The position numbers and the translations under genes were made by a program. Of a DNA stretch of 64,000 nucleotides, positions 12,030 to 22,660 are shown in pieces. Position 1 is the first letter of the stretch; every line of letters begins with the position of its first letter. This DNA is from Agrostemma githago (Eukaryota; Streptophyta; Magnoliopsida; Caryophyllales; Caryophyllaceae), in contig OY288243.1 of assembly GCA_958450325.1 (NCBI GenBank), positions 45,772,878 through 45,836,877 on the forward strand. The letters run 5' to 3'. Below the pieces are notes generated by a model. The model saw only the letters and a list, made by a program, of their open reading frames with translations, had not been told where the DNA came from and searched no databases.

Positions 12030-13825
12030 TCCCGGCATCTTGCCCTTTCCTTTGTTATTAGGGTCGCGCGGAGCCCGAGGTCGCCGGGGCGGGAACGAAT
12101 GTTCCCGGATCACAAGGGGAACCTTCTTAGCTCGAACCCCTTTCTTTGACAACGGGTCTTCGGCAACGGTCTCCGGTCAAAGTCGAGCCCGCACGTGCTC
12201 GGGTAGCCTATCTCGTGGGCCAAGTCGGTCCTGCACGGCTTGTTTTGGGCCCAGTCTCTTCTCCATGTCAGTCTGGGGGCTCACTTTCCCCCAAGCACCT
12301 TTATCACTGGACCCTCCAGCTTGAGTCTTGGTCTTCTTCTTTTGGCCTGACATTAATCAGACCATAGTAGCCGGGGTGTCACCTTCATCAAAGAATCCCC
12401 TGTTGTCTTTTGCTTGCTCCCTTCGCAGCAGGTCGAAAGCTTCATCAACCTTCAGAGCAACTCGGGCTTTAGCATCACCCGCTTTAGTCCACTTCATGTA
12501 AGAGTTTGAAACCCAAGTCGAGTGACGAGATTTGGTGACGGGCCAAGTGTGCAGGGTATACCCTCTTTGCATCCAGTTGTCGCAGATTACGTAATTCAGT
12601 TGGGTTGGGTCACTCACAACTGCTTCAACTTCTGGGATTCGTTGAGTCCATCCATACTGCCTTAGTATGCGATCCGGGTAGAGATGAACCGTCTGCCTGA
12701 AAGATAGTACTACCTGATAACGGGCTCTGTCCCTCGGGTCCAAGCCAGTCCAAAGGTAGATGGGCCACCATAGTACTACCCATCGAATTAATGAGCCGCT
12801 GTGAAAAGACAACACCTCGTCCCAGTACTTCTACGTAATCTGACGAGAAAAGTCAATGGCTCGCCTCCTCGTCATCACCTGGTTATGACGGTAGTTGCTC
12901 GCATCAAGAGGAGGATCTATCACTGATAGCCTCTCATATAGCCAAATATGAAAAAAGAAACAAAAAGATGAGTTCCCGGGGCGAAATAGGTGTCCGCCTA
13001 AGGCCACTCGGTCGAGTGCCTGGGACACTCGATCGAGTGGTACCTCTAAGCGCAGATCAGGAGGTTTTTACGAGGGCACTCGATCGAGTGCCGGGGTGAC
13101 TCGATCGAGTGCCCACTGCAGCAGGAGAAAAAAATAATTAATCAAAAATCGAGGAGTTAGAAAATAATAAAAATCCGACATACTTTCAGCAAACGGGTGC
13201 TCTTGGTAAGACGAACTGAAGGATCCCTCTTGCGATTATCCAATCCTTGGATGATTTCACCCGTGATCAGCCAAGCTGGGCTGTGTTCAGTCTCCATCAA
13301 GTCCACTACGGTCAAAAGATGGGTGTCTCCCATGCATGATAGCAAACCCATATGACCTTCGAAAGCATAAACATGGAGCATGCAGAAAGAGAAAGCCCTA
13401 CGGCTGTAAGCCGGTCTGACCCGGACATCGAGAGGATTCATAAATTTCTCAGCCAAGTCGATCAGAGAAATATTATCACCCTCCATCATACGGGACACCT
13501 CGTTGTCAGAAAGCCCTAGAAATTCTCGAAGCTTCCTCCTTGGGTCATAGATCGAGTACGGGATCGCGGGACGGAGTATCGGGTTCCATCCTCCTATAGC
13601 TGCAAACTCCTCAGGTAAAGGGCAGACTTCGCCCCGGGGGAAAGCAAAGACATGATATATGTCGTCCCAGTAAGACAAGCAAGCATCCAGAAAGTGGCGA
13701 TCAACTTGCATCTGACGGAATGTATACAGTTGACTAATACCCGTCTGATTCAAAGCCACTCTATCCCCATCCGTAAAACGTCGGGACCATTCCTGCAGCA
13801 TCACAGTTAACCTGTCGATTCCCAT
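12030..13825 (-). pseudogene. Element A antisense extra ORF, plant-mobile-domain-like, broken
   Basis: This is the counterpart of the open gene at 34051-35746. Exon 1 (13825-13184, 214 codons) is open and starts MGIDRLTVMLQEW, with the segment LDACLSYWDDIYHVFAFPRGE typical of plant mobile domain proteins. The donor GTATGT is at 13183. The expected acceptor before 12947 reads CAT where B has CAG, so splicing at this site should fail. Exon 2 (from 12947) also has an in-frame TAG near 12835 and a stop at about 12357 with a changed tail. The intron carries four CTCG-NN-CGAG dyads that B's intron lacks. Antisense extra ORFs of this kind are known in Tat elements. The molecular function is unknown. 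Confidence 0.75.
13005..13111. repeat. Four phased dyads in the element A antisense-ORF intron
   Basis: Dyads of the form CACTCG-NN-CGAGTG lie at 13005-13018, 13026-13039, 13077-13090 and 13098-13111 (the last begins GACTCG). Centre-to-centre spacings are 21, 51 and 21. The arms are conserved, and the two central bases are GT, AT, AT, AT. Confidence 0.9.
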
Positions 13826-13917
13826 GCCTATTTTTCTTGAGAAGAATAAGAGGTCTTTCTTTTGAGAAGGGAGAAGTTGTGGAGGAATTTGTGAGGAAAA
13901 TTAATGCATAGAAGGGG

Positions 13918-13925
13918 TATTTATA
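13918..13925 (-). promoter_or_regulatory. TATA box of element A antisense ORF
   Basis: The minus strand reads TATAAATA about 93 bases upstream of the ATG at 13825, within a GCTATAAATACCC context. The same context stands at the same distance before the B copy (33948-33955), so it is probably the ORF's own promoter. Confidence 0.6.
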
Positions 13926-14483
13926 GCATTAAAATACAACCCTCTTTCCATATCACAAAAGTTTCCTAATCCTAAACGGAATCGAGCCATAATCCTAATC
14001 CTGATACTAGCACAAAATATTCATCCGAACTTTCCTATTTTCTTTAGGAGTAAAAAATTTCAAAAATTGCCAATCTCAAAATTTCAAAATTTCAAAAAAC
14101 TTTCAAAAATTCAAAAATCATTTTCCCCAGCGCGAGTCGTTTTACTACCTACGTGTTGCATGCAAATTTTATGTGACTTATACAGGTACGACTCAAACAG
14201 GGACAAGCAACCCACCGCATCTCCCCAGCAGAAGGCCCTAGGAGGCATTTTCCCCGGAAGAACACGGGATGAGCCTGCATACAGGCGCACCCAGGATTTA
14301 CGCGTCAAGTCCAATTCCCTACGGAGATATCGTCATCAGCTCAGGTATGACTTCTGGCTTATGGCTGGCGAGCCCTTCACGCGAGTCGAATGGACTATAA
14401 ATGACCCGACCGGAAGTCCGCCAGGTTTCAATCCACGATTGGCCTGGTGGCTACTCTGACTTTCGCTTTGTCCAAGCCTCAGT

Positions 14484-14497
14484 CAAAATGGGGGCTC
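14484..14497 (+). other. Polypurine tract of element A
   Basis: AAAATGGGGGCTC immediately precedes the LTR start TGTGGACACCC at 14498. B has the matching GAGTGGGGGCTC before its LTR. This is the expected plus-strand primer site. Confidence 0.75.
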
Positions 14498-14562
14498 TGT
14501 GGACACCCGCATTTTGACTGCCAGGTGTCTATGGTAGTTTCCAAAAAACACCCGATGATGAT
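14498..14562 (+). repeat. Element A 3' LTR, first piece
   Basis: The first 65 bases of the LTR (TGTGGACACCCGC...) are cut by the Athila insertion after the TSD ATGAT (14558-14562). The LTR resumes at 29405. B's LTR shows the uninterrupted order across this point. Confidence 0.85.
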
Positions 14563-14904
14563 TGATAAGTGTGGTTTGTAGTGCCTATTTTGTAGTGTTT
14601 TGGTCCCATTTTCCTTGTAGAATCGCTCCTTGGAAGCGGTTTAGGAGCTTCTTATGCTTCCTTTAGTTCGTTTCAGGTTCCCGAGACCGATTTGGAAGAG
14701 TTGGAGCGATTCCGACTCTATACATACACATTTTGGAGCCAACGGAGTAAAGGAACGATGATTCGATGCCTTGGAATCGACCCCGAGACCTTGGGACCCA
14801 ATCCCGAGCCTCCGAGACCCGATCCCGAGTCCCGAGAATCGATGGGAAGCCCGTGAGAAGCAAGGAGGGACCAAAAAGTTCATATTGGAGGCCTACAAGA
14901 CCCA

Positions 14905-15046
14905 TCCCGATCGGGAAGGCCTCAAACCCGATCGGGATGAAGTGCACGATTAGGGACGCCACTGTGGAGCATTCCCGATCGGGTTGGCATATTCCCGATC
15001 GGGAAAGTTGAAGTTTCCCGATCGGGATTTCCCTTCCCGATCGGGA
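14905..15046. repeat. Six phased CCCG-NN-CGGG dyads in Athila U3
   Basis: CCCGATCGGG cores are at 14907-14916, 14927-14936, 14974-14983, 14994-15003, 15017-15026 and 15036-15045. Centre spacings are 20, 47, 20, 23 and 19. The array ends about 57 bases before the TATA box and is repeated in the 3' LTR (about 28076-28215). Confidence 0.9.
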
Positions 15047-15101
15047 AAGTGCTGCTGCTGCCCGCATTTCCTTTCTTTCTTCTCCCTTCCATTTGTAACC
15101 C

Positions 15102-15109
15102 TATAAATA
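15102..15109 (+). promoter_or_regulatory. TATA box of the Athila 5' LTR
   Basis: TATAAATA in the context CCCTATAAATACTTCCC. It is the likely core promoter for the genomic RNA and occurs again in the 3' LTR at about 28272. Confidence 0.7.
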
Positions 15110-16233
15110 CTTCCCTCTTGTATTGTTTATGGATCCTACATTAGTTTAGACTCTCTTAACCCTCTCTACAAGTTATAAACCCTAGATTTAGTTCCTCACA
15201 TTAGCAAAAATCTCTCTTTAGTCTTTAGTTAATTCTAGTTAATCCTAGTTAATTAGTTCTTGTATTAAGAAGATACTTGAAGATTTCTCCAAGCTTGACA
15301 ACCTTGGGATTATTTTGGGGTTTCTTATTTATACAAGATTGCATCTTTTATTCATCCTATTGTTGGTATAATCCTCCTTTCTCTTGTTCTTGTTATTATT
15401 TCAAGTTTGAATCTTCACTTAGTATTCCTTGTTATTGTTCATATTGTTCTTGATAATGGATGTTTGGATTGTGATGTTGTTTTCTCTTATTATTGTTAGT
15501 TTATCTTTGATTATGAGTGAGTAGATTTCTTGTGGGTTAGTAGGGGGATTAAGGGTAGAATATGGGTGATTAAGGTTTGATTAAGGGTAAAGGGTGAATC
15601 TTTGTTGTTAGTCACATACTTGGCACACCATGTGTTTGTTGAAATCCTTGTTTGAGTTGTAGTGGCCATGCTTCTCATGCTAGTTTTCCTCTACTCATTG
15701 TTTGTCTTGTTTGTGGTCATGTTGAGGATAGTGTTGAGGATAGTCTAAGTTGCGAGAGCCCGGACATACCTCGATTAGAGTCTAAGTTGCGAGAGCCCGG
15801 ACTCACCTTGACATCGGTCTAAGTTGCGAGAGCCCGGACCGACTCTAGCACTAGGAGACACCCATACCCTTGATCAATCCGATCACCCTACTATTCTTAT
15901 GAACCCGACCTAACCCACTTCTTTCCATATTTGATTCAACTTGTTAGTTAGTCATCATTTCTTTAGTTCATTGTTTAGTTTGTGTTTAGTACTTCATTTA
16001 GCCTTGTTATAGTCTAGTTCATTGTTAGTCCACTTTCTACTTCTCTTCTCATCATAATTCACCAATTAGCATCTCTTTGTGTTTGTTTGGTGATTTAGTC
16101 TCGTTTTAGGCCGACCTAGTCTAAGCATTGCAATACCGTCTCCGTGGACACGACCCGACTTACCCTAACTACCGTTAGGTGCTAGTTGGTTATTATTTGG
16201 CGGTGGGATCCACGACAAATCCCACCATCAATT

Positions 16234-16251
16234 TGGCGCCGTTGCCGGGGA
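16234..16251 (+). other. Primer binding site of the Athila element
   Basis: TGGCGCCGTTGCCGGGGA begins three bases after the LTR end. This is the Athila-type site, reported as complementary to tRNA-Asp. Confidence 0.8.
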
Positions 16252-16456
16252 CGGTGCATTGTTTAGACTTTGTTTGCTTATATCTAGACTTAGTTACCCT
16301 CCTTTGTGCCCTTCTATCATCTCTTATGAATATTCTCTAGTTTTTCTTGCTTTCTTAGCTTTCTTTTCTCCTTGTCTCTAGTGGTGCTTGTTTATTGTCG
16401 TTACCTAGTGCCAATAAAGCACTAGGTATTCTCACGTTTGTTCTAGTGTGTAGTGT

Positions 16457-18622
16457 ATGCCTAGGCGGGGAGGCGAATCCTTTCTCTTTAATCCAGAGCC
16501 GGAGAGGCTTTTTCGAGCTTTTCGCCAACGAACGATTAACCGGGTTAGGATCTCTCAACCAAGTGCAAGCAATACCCATCAAGAGTAAGTTCAAGGAAGC
16601 GATATTGAGGAAGCATATCGAGAGACGGCCGAAGGGAATTTCACCAATCCCTTTGGAGATTCTAGTCCTAGCTCCCCTTCTACATCTACTTCAACTCCAT
16701 CTACACCATCTTCTCCCTTACATCCAATAATGCCGAAGTTTTCCTCCCACTCTACATTTACGGAAGATGTCTTGCCGGGACCCAATGCTCTACCGGCCGC
16801 TTATACCGGAAATTTTACGGCCAAGACTCACTTCATACAACTTGTGGAAAGGAATCAATTTAGTGGCTTGCCCACCGAATACCCGCACCAACATATGGAG
16901 ACCTTCTCCGATTATTGTGACGCTATATCTCAACCCGGGGTTACTCAAGATCAAATTCGTTGGGTACTCTTCCCGTTTTCTCTTATTGGAAAAGCGAAGC
17001 AATGGATTAAAGGTCTCGATAGGGCAACCATGGGCATCGACACTTGAAAGAAGCTTGCATTGGCGTTCTACCAAACTTTCTACCCTCCGGAGAAGACTAA
17101 TTTGCTTAGGGCCTCCATCACCGGTTTCCAACAACGGGATGAAGAGAGCTTATATGAAGCTTGGGAGCGGTTTAAGTCTTTGGTTAGATCATGCCCTCAT
17201 CATGGACGCTCACAATGGTTCTTAGTCCAACAATTTTGGAATGGTCTTTATGAGGACTCAAGAACTATACTCAACATGGGCTCCAATGGTAGGTTTACCG
17301 AGGTCGATGATGACCAAACATGGGCGAGAATCGAAGAGATGGCGGTGCATAATTCGCAATATTCAAGGCCTAGGAAGGCAAATCGAGGAGGTAGGCACGA
17401 GGTTGATGCTATTATTCAATTAAGCATTGACCTTGGAGCCCAATTGAAGACACATATGGAGACCATTGACAAAAAGCTCCAAGGCCACCTCACTCAAGTT
17501 CAAAGCATCGGTTCCTCCAACCAAGTCTCAATTTATGAGGTGAATGCTTTGGGATTTGCACCTCCTTTGCCTTATTATGGCATGTGTGACACTTGTGGAA
17601 TCGTTGGTCATGACCCTATGAATTGTAGAGGAAGTATTGAACAAGTGAATGCTTTTCAAGCGTTCAAGCAAGGTGCCTCCTACTCTAATCAATACCAAGC
17701 TTCCAATCAAGTCCCTCAACAACAAGCTTTTCAACACCAACAACAACACCGTCCTTATATTCCACCTCCCTTAAGGGACAACAGTCAAGGTTATCAAGGC
17801 AACTCAAGGCCCTTTAACGACTTCAAGCAAAATAACCAAGGTACCTTCCACAACAACTATCAAGGGTTCCAACAAGGGAACTTCAATCAAGGCGGTTTCC
17901 AAGGAAACCAAAATTTCCAAAGACAACAAAACCACAACAATGGCCTTAATCAAGGCAATTCTCATGGGTTCCAAGGGAACCATCAACAACAAGCAACTCA
18001 AGCTAACCGTCAAGAAAGCAAGCCTAGGAGTCGATCTCCTATTCATGACTATGGTACTCCATTAGCCCTCACCGATACTCCGCATAATCCATCATCTCCA
18101 CCTCGGGGATTCGACATTCAAAAATCTATGTTGGAGATGCAAAGGGGTCAAATGGAGATGTCGAAGAATCAACAAGAGTTCTATGCTTATTTTCAAGGGG
18201 AAAACGCGACAAGAGATGCCCGTATGAAGATGCTTGAAACTCAAGTATCTCAACTTGCTTCGGGGAGCTCCTCAAGACAAAAAGGACAACTACCTTCTCA
18301 AGGCGAAACACCGAAATTTGAGCATGTAAATGCCATCACCACAAGGAGAGGTACAACTTATGACTCCCCTCCATTCCCTAGTGAGCAAGAGCCAATGCAA
18401 GAACCGACAAAGAAAATGGCATCTCCAATGCAAGAAAGCTCAAGCCTTGATAATCCAATAGAGGAGCAAGTCTTATGGGAGGTTGAGAAACCCCAACAAG
18501 ACAAGTTTCCCCCACTTCAAGCAAAAGACAAGGGAAAAAGGAAAGTGTCATTTGAAGAGTCTACCCCGATTGAGCAAAATAAATACCAAATCAAGTTGCC
18601 TTACCCAACAAGGCAAATGTAG
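16457..18622 (+). pseudogene. Athila Gag with two internal nonsense codons
   Basis: The frame starts at ATG 16457 (MPRRGGESF, the usual Athila start) and runs to TAG at 18620. In-frame stops are TAA 16586 and TGA 17045. The latter replaces the Trp usually found before the second half of the capsid. The Athila gag domain is clear (RWVLFPFSLIGKAKQWI, ESLYEAWERFKSLVRSCPHHG). A single CX2CX4HX4C knuckle (CDTCGIVGHDPMNC) is at about 17587. A Gln/Asn-rich low-complexity region follows (about 17650-18010). The frame is continuous with the protease region downstream, so the 18620 stop may be another mutation or a regulated Gag terminator. Confidence 0.85.
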
Positions 18623-19654
18623 ACCAAGGTAGACTCTCAATATGACAAGTTCCTTAGTATTGTGAAGAAATTGGATGTTAGTGTCCCATTTACCGAGCTA
18701 CTTACCCAAATCCCAGCATATGGAAAATTTATGAGAGAAATATTGGCTAGGAAGAGATCCGTCGACAAGGAAGAGACCATTGCTTTCATAAGAGTGGTGA
18801 GCGAGCTCATTCAAGGTTCTACGCTTCCAAAGTTGAAGGATCCGGGTAGATTTTCGATCCCTTGCACCATAGGCCACTACAAGATCGAAAGAGCATTATG
18901 CGATTTGGGTGCGAGTGTGAGTATCATCCCTTATTCTATTTGTTGCCGACTTGGGATGAAGGAGCTGAAAAGTACCTCTATCACGCTCCAAATGGCCGAT
19001 AGCTCATTCAACCGACCATTGGGAATGCTAGAGGATGTGCCGGTGAGAATCGGTAAGTTCTTCATTCCGGTTGACTTCATCGTGCTCGATATGCGGGAAG
19101 ATGCAATTACTCCCATTATTCTTGGGCACCCATTTCTACATACCGCCGGTGCTATGATCGATGTGAAGAATGGTAGGATCACCTTCGAGCTAGGCGAAGA
19201 GAAGTTAGTGTTTGACCTTCAAGGTAACACTTCGCCTACTAATGATGAGTCATGCAACATGATCCAAGCCACAAAAGACATCTATCTAGGGGGAGAGTCG
19301 GGACAAAGCTTAAACAAGAACTCCTATGTACTTGAGGATGATGACTTCGATTTGGAGGAAGATGAGCGCCCATTTCATGGGCTTGATGACAAGTTGAAAA
19401 GCAAGGAGAAGGATGAGCCTCCCTTAGGGCCACATGAGGACCGGTGGACGTTTGGGTATATCCCCAAAGACCAAAAGTACAAGTTCAATTCGTTGAACTT
19501 GGAAGATTGGGATGCCCCGGGAATGTCAAGGGAAGGCCATGAAGAGCCTTGGTATGTGGTCGGTTATATCTCGAGCTTGATTGAAGACTTTGCTAGGGCC
19601 TTCGACTTGTTCCTTCGTGCCCTTGATGGAGATGGAACTAATTTTGGTTTTTGA
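18623..19654 (+). CDS. Athila protease region
   Basis: This is in the same frame as Gag, directly after its TAG. It carries an aspartic-protease fold with the active site LCDLGASVSIIP (the Athila form of D-T/S-G), a flap-like region, and the motif PIILGHPFL before the C-terminal lobe. An acidic tail ends at TGA 19652. In full Athila elements RT follows here, but in this copy the frame ends and no RT motif is found on either strand up to 22660. The region is open for 330 codons from the ATG at 18662. It could be expressed only by readthrough or a separate start. Confidence 0.8.
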   Translation, partial: TKVDSQYDKFLSIVKKLDVSVPFTELLTQIPAYGKFMREILARKRSVDKEETIAFIRVVSELIQGSTLPKLKDPGRFSIPCTIGHYKIERALCDLGASVSIIPYSICCRLGMKELKSTSITLQMADSSFNRPLGMLEDVPVRIGKFFIPVDFIVLDMREDAITPIILGHPFLHTAGAMIDVKNGRITFELGEEKLVFDLQGNTSPTNDESCNMIQATKDIYLGGESGQSLNKNSYVLEDDDFDLEEDERPFHGLDDKLKSKEKDEPPLGPHEDRWTFGYIPKDQKYKFNSLNLEDWDAPGMSREGHEEPWYVVGYISSLIEDFARAFDLFLRALDGDGTNFGF

Positions 19655-19973
19655 AAAAGATTGAAGAAAGTACTACCTTGGTTTGACGGAGTTCCACAAG
19701 AACCGTCTCTTTGTATATATCTCTTTCCCTTATAGTTTGTTTGCTTTTGTGAAATTCTTGATTATTTGGATGATTGATGAGCGTTGTGAGGGAGGGAATT
19801 TGATGTGTTATTTGAGTTTATTATGATAGGTGTGAAGTTAAAATGCCTCCTAGGGAGGAGTGGTCATTGTTGGAGCTTGTATTGTATGAAGGGAAGTCGG
19901 TTTTTGAAGCTTGGAGCAAGCTTTTGGGAGCTATAGAGGGTTAGGAGACTCTTCCCGGCCTAGAAAAGGTCTT

Positions 19974-20134
19974 CCCGTTCGGGATGGTAAAAAATCCCGA
20001 TCGGGATTTTTCCTTCCCGTTCGGGTTGGAGGTGCAAGTTGGACTGACTACTGTGAGCCCTTCCCGATCGGGATTTTTCTTTCCCGTTCGGGATGGTGGG
20101 AAAACCCGATCGGGATTTTTCCTTCCCGACCGGG
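19974..20134. repeat. Seven phased CCCG-NN-CGGG dyads inside the Athila
   Basis: Cores are at 19974-19983 (TT centre), 19996-20005 (AT), 20016-20025 (TT), 20063-20072 (AT), 20083-20092 (TT), 20105-20114 (AT) and 20125-20134 (AC). Centre spacings are 22, 20, 47, 20, 22 and 20. The 47-bp gap shows weak similarity to the gap in the LTR array (GTGCA and ACTGTG landmarks). Confidence 0.9.
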
Positions 20135-20901
20135 AAGGACCCCCTGTCCTCCTTTGGCCTTTTCTTCGTCTTTTGAGTCCACCCAACCATTGTATACCCC
20201 CTCCCAACCTCCCTACATGTCCTTACTCTCACTATATGACCGTTGCACCTTCTTTACACATTTTCACCTCACCTTCCCTTCAATTAAAACCGACTTTCAC
20301 ATCAAAACCCGCCTCATTTTGCCTTTGTGCCCCAACCATGGAACCAGATCGCAATTGGAGAGGAATAACGACGACATGGACAAGCTAAGTGCCTATATTG
20401 ACTTATGAGACGATGGAGCGAGTGAGTTGGTAACCGTATTGTACGGCAACTATCCTCTCTTTTCCGTTTTTATAGCTTGTCTTCATTTGTTTATTCCCTT
20501 TCCCTCTTATCCTTTGTGTCATGGTGTCCTTCGAGGCCTTGGTGTGCTTGCTCCCGACTCTCGATGACGTGACTACATCGAGAGTCATTTCAAAATCCAA
20601 ATTTTTCAAGATTTTCCCCTTTTTGTGGGATTTAGTCGGATTTAGGCGGAATCCGGGCTAGGTGACTTGATAACACCTAGCCCTCCCCTCCCATTTCCTT
20701 TTATTTCCTTCTTTTTATTTTCTTCCCCCATTCATATCTTTTTCTTGTCTCGGCCCATGGTGACTTGACTACACCCCGGCCGGACACATTCTACTCTTTT
20801 CTCCATTTTACATTTTGATTTTTAGCTTTATTTTCGTAGTTTATTTTCTTTTTCTTTTGTCTCTCCGCACACTACGATCGAGCATGAGGACATGGCTCGG
20901 T

Positions 20902-20916
20902 TTAAGTGTGGGGGAG
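20902..20916 (+). other. Internal polypurine tract of the Athila element
   Basis: TTAAGTGTGGGGGAG matches the 3' polypurine tract at 22646-22659. This is the usual position of the conserved tract between pol and the env region in Athila elements. It may prime plus-strand DNA internally. Confidence 0.6.
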
Positions 20917-22645
20917 CAATATTCTATCGTAGTTAGTTTTATTTTCGTAGTTTTTCCAAAAATTCTTTAAAAATCCTAAAAATTTGAAAAATTTTCATAA
21001 AACTCAAAAAGATTTTCTTTTTGTGTGTTTTCCTTTGTGTCATTGTCCCGTATATTTGTTTTGTTGTGTGTTGCCCCCCTTTTCCTTATAGGTTGCTTAA
21101 ACCACCGATGGCTTTGGAAAGCTTTAAAGATGTCCGGTAACATCTTCTATCCCTTTTTCCTTCGTTTTCTCTTGCGGATTTTGGAGGAGAATGTGATGTG
21201 GTGTGCTCGGGAGGAGCTTTGTAAAGTTTGATGTTGGTTGGTTGCTCGTTTGGAAGCTAGGGGTGGTGTTTGTGTTATGTATGTGTTTGTTTTGTTTTGT
21301 TTTTGTTTTGTCGCTTTTGCTTCTTTTTCTTTCGTTTTCGTTGAGTCTTTGTTTTGTGTTTTGTTGTGTGTCTTGTGTGTAAATGGTTTTTGAAAACCCG
21401 GTTTAGAGGCTAGTGTGCGAGTGTTTACTTTCCCTTCCTAGTGGTATAAATCGTGTCTTGGACTTTAGTCTAGTAGAATGACCCTAAATCAATGATTTCG
21501 TTGGTCCTTTACCTTGAGTCCACCTAGCTTACTAGGGATTTACTATGGGATTTGCATTTTGACCATTTTGACCACCCACGGTGTGAAAAGGCCTTGGTTG
21601 CCGAGTCCCGTCCCTTAGGTGACCGTGTCTAGGATCGTTTGATTAGTCCAAGTTCTCCACCTTTTTGTGGGTTTGAAGGGAAGGACGCTCCCCGACTCTC
21701 CTATTTCCCTACCTCCTACACATATCCACACAATAAATTGCAAAGTGTTGATTTCTCTCTTTCTTAATTGTCAAGAAATGCCAAAAAGCCAAATCTTGCC
21801 AAAAAAGGGCAAAGGAAAGAAAAGAAAGAAAAATGAAAGAAAGAAAAGAATGAAGAAAAAGAAAAGGCACAAAAGACAAAAAGAAAATAGAAAAGAAGAA
21901 AAAGAATGGCATGGCAAAACAATGCAAAAATGTAAAAGAAAAGAGAAAATGCCAAAAGAAAATCCGATTCACAAAAATAACCCCTACCTCTCCAAATAAG
22001 CCTTCTTCCGACTTTTGCCGTGAAGAGCCTACCAAAGGACCGAGTCCCGAGGAAGGATGATAGCGTCATTAGTCGGTCTTCCCTCATTTTGCATGTTTTC
22101 CACCTTTTTACTTGGACTAGTTAGGCGGTTTCAGACATGGGACAACCCTCTTGGCTCACGCTGAAGGGGGCGGGGTCTCACTTACCTACAGTGTCGACTA
22201 ACACCGTGGTTCATCACTTTCCATGCCACCAATTGTCCCGTAGTACGTTCTTAGAAGGTTAGGAGGAACCTAGGTAAGTTACCAACGTTTTTGTTGCTTT
22301 GTCGTCATACTATTAGGGTTTAGTCCATTTTGGTTTGTATTGCTAGCTCGGGAACGTTGTCACTTGCCTCGAGTCCTAAACCGGTGCTTCTTTCACCGCT
22401 TGTTTGAGGGAAGCGGTATTTCTTTTCTTTTGGGTGCAACCTTTTGTGTGTTTGTTTGTATGCTTGTTTGTTTGTGTGTCTTGTGTCCGGTTGCATCCGC
22501 AGTTTTGTCGCAAGACCCGACTTGCCTTGCGGAGTGCACTTTTCCTCTAAGTGCACTCGCGTGAGTTGAAAGGGCATAGGGTGCGCTAATACCCATTCGG
22601 CTAGTATAGTAGTTAGTATGTGCTTACTCGAGGGCGAGTAAGGGT

Positions 22646-22660
22646 TAAGTGTGGGGGAGT
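22646..22660 (+). other. 3' polypurine tract of the Athila element
   Basis: AAGTGTGGGGGAGT lies immediately before the 3' LTR start TGATAAGTG at 22661. Confidence 0.8.

Larger units (their letters stand above)
14563..16230 (+). repeat. Athila 5' LTR
   Basis: The LTR runs from TGATAAGTGTGG to CCACCATCA. U3 has six CCCG-NN-CGGG dyads (14905-15045) shortly before the TATA box at 15102. A threefold repeat of a TCTAAGTTGCGAGAGCCCGG unit lies at about 15745-15840. It has no coding content, and an antisense ORF over the dyads is a by-product of the repeats. Confidence 0.9.
19655..22660 (+). other. Non-coding internal region of the Athila element
   Basis: The region that would hold RT, integrase and env has no recognisable coding sequence. 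It contains a second phased dyad array (19974-20134), an internal polypurine tract (about 20902-20916), a purine-rich low-complexity stretch (about 21790-21970, translated as Lys-rich nonsense) and T/G-rich sequence. It ends with the 3' polypurine tract. Confidence 0.75.

Noticed and set aside
13005..13111. CRISPR-like array (short repeats with regular spacing)
   Set aside because: Units are palindromes with 7-base or 37-base spacers in a plant nuclear retroelement, with no cas genes. The spacing rule is different from CRISPR.
14663..15067. Antisense ORF rich in Arg-Ser-Gly repeats over the Athila LTR
   Set aside because: The repeats are translations of the CCCGATCGGG dyads. The same ORF recurs in the other LTR (27829-28236) with no domain, and both strands are open.
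19911..20408. ORF of 165 codons in the Athila internal region, with overlapping ORFs on both strands
   Set aside because: It is open because of the dyad repeats (GRS/PDRE-like periodic residues), with no similarity to env or pol and no conserved start.
21667..21999. Lys-rich ORF of 110 codons
   Set aside because: It is low-complexity purine-rich DNA (AAAGAAAAG runs), and the opposite strand is equally open and Phe-rich.
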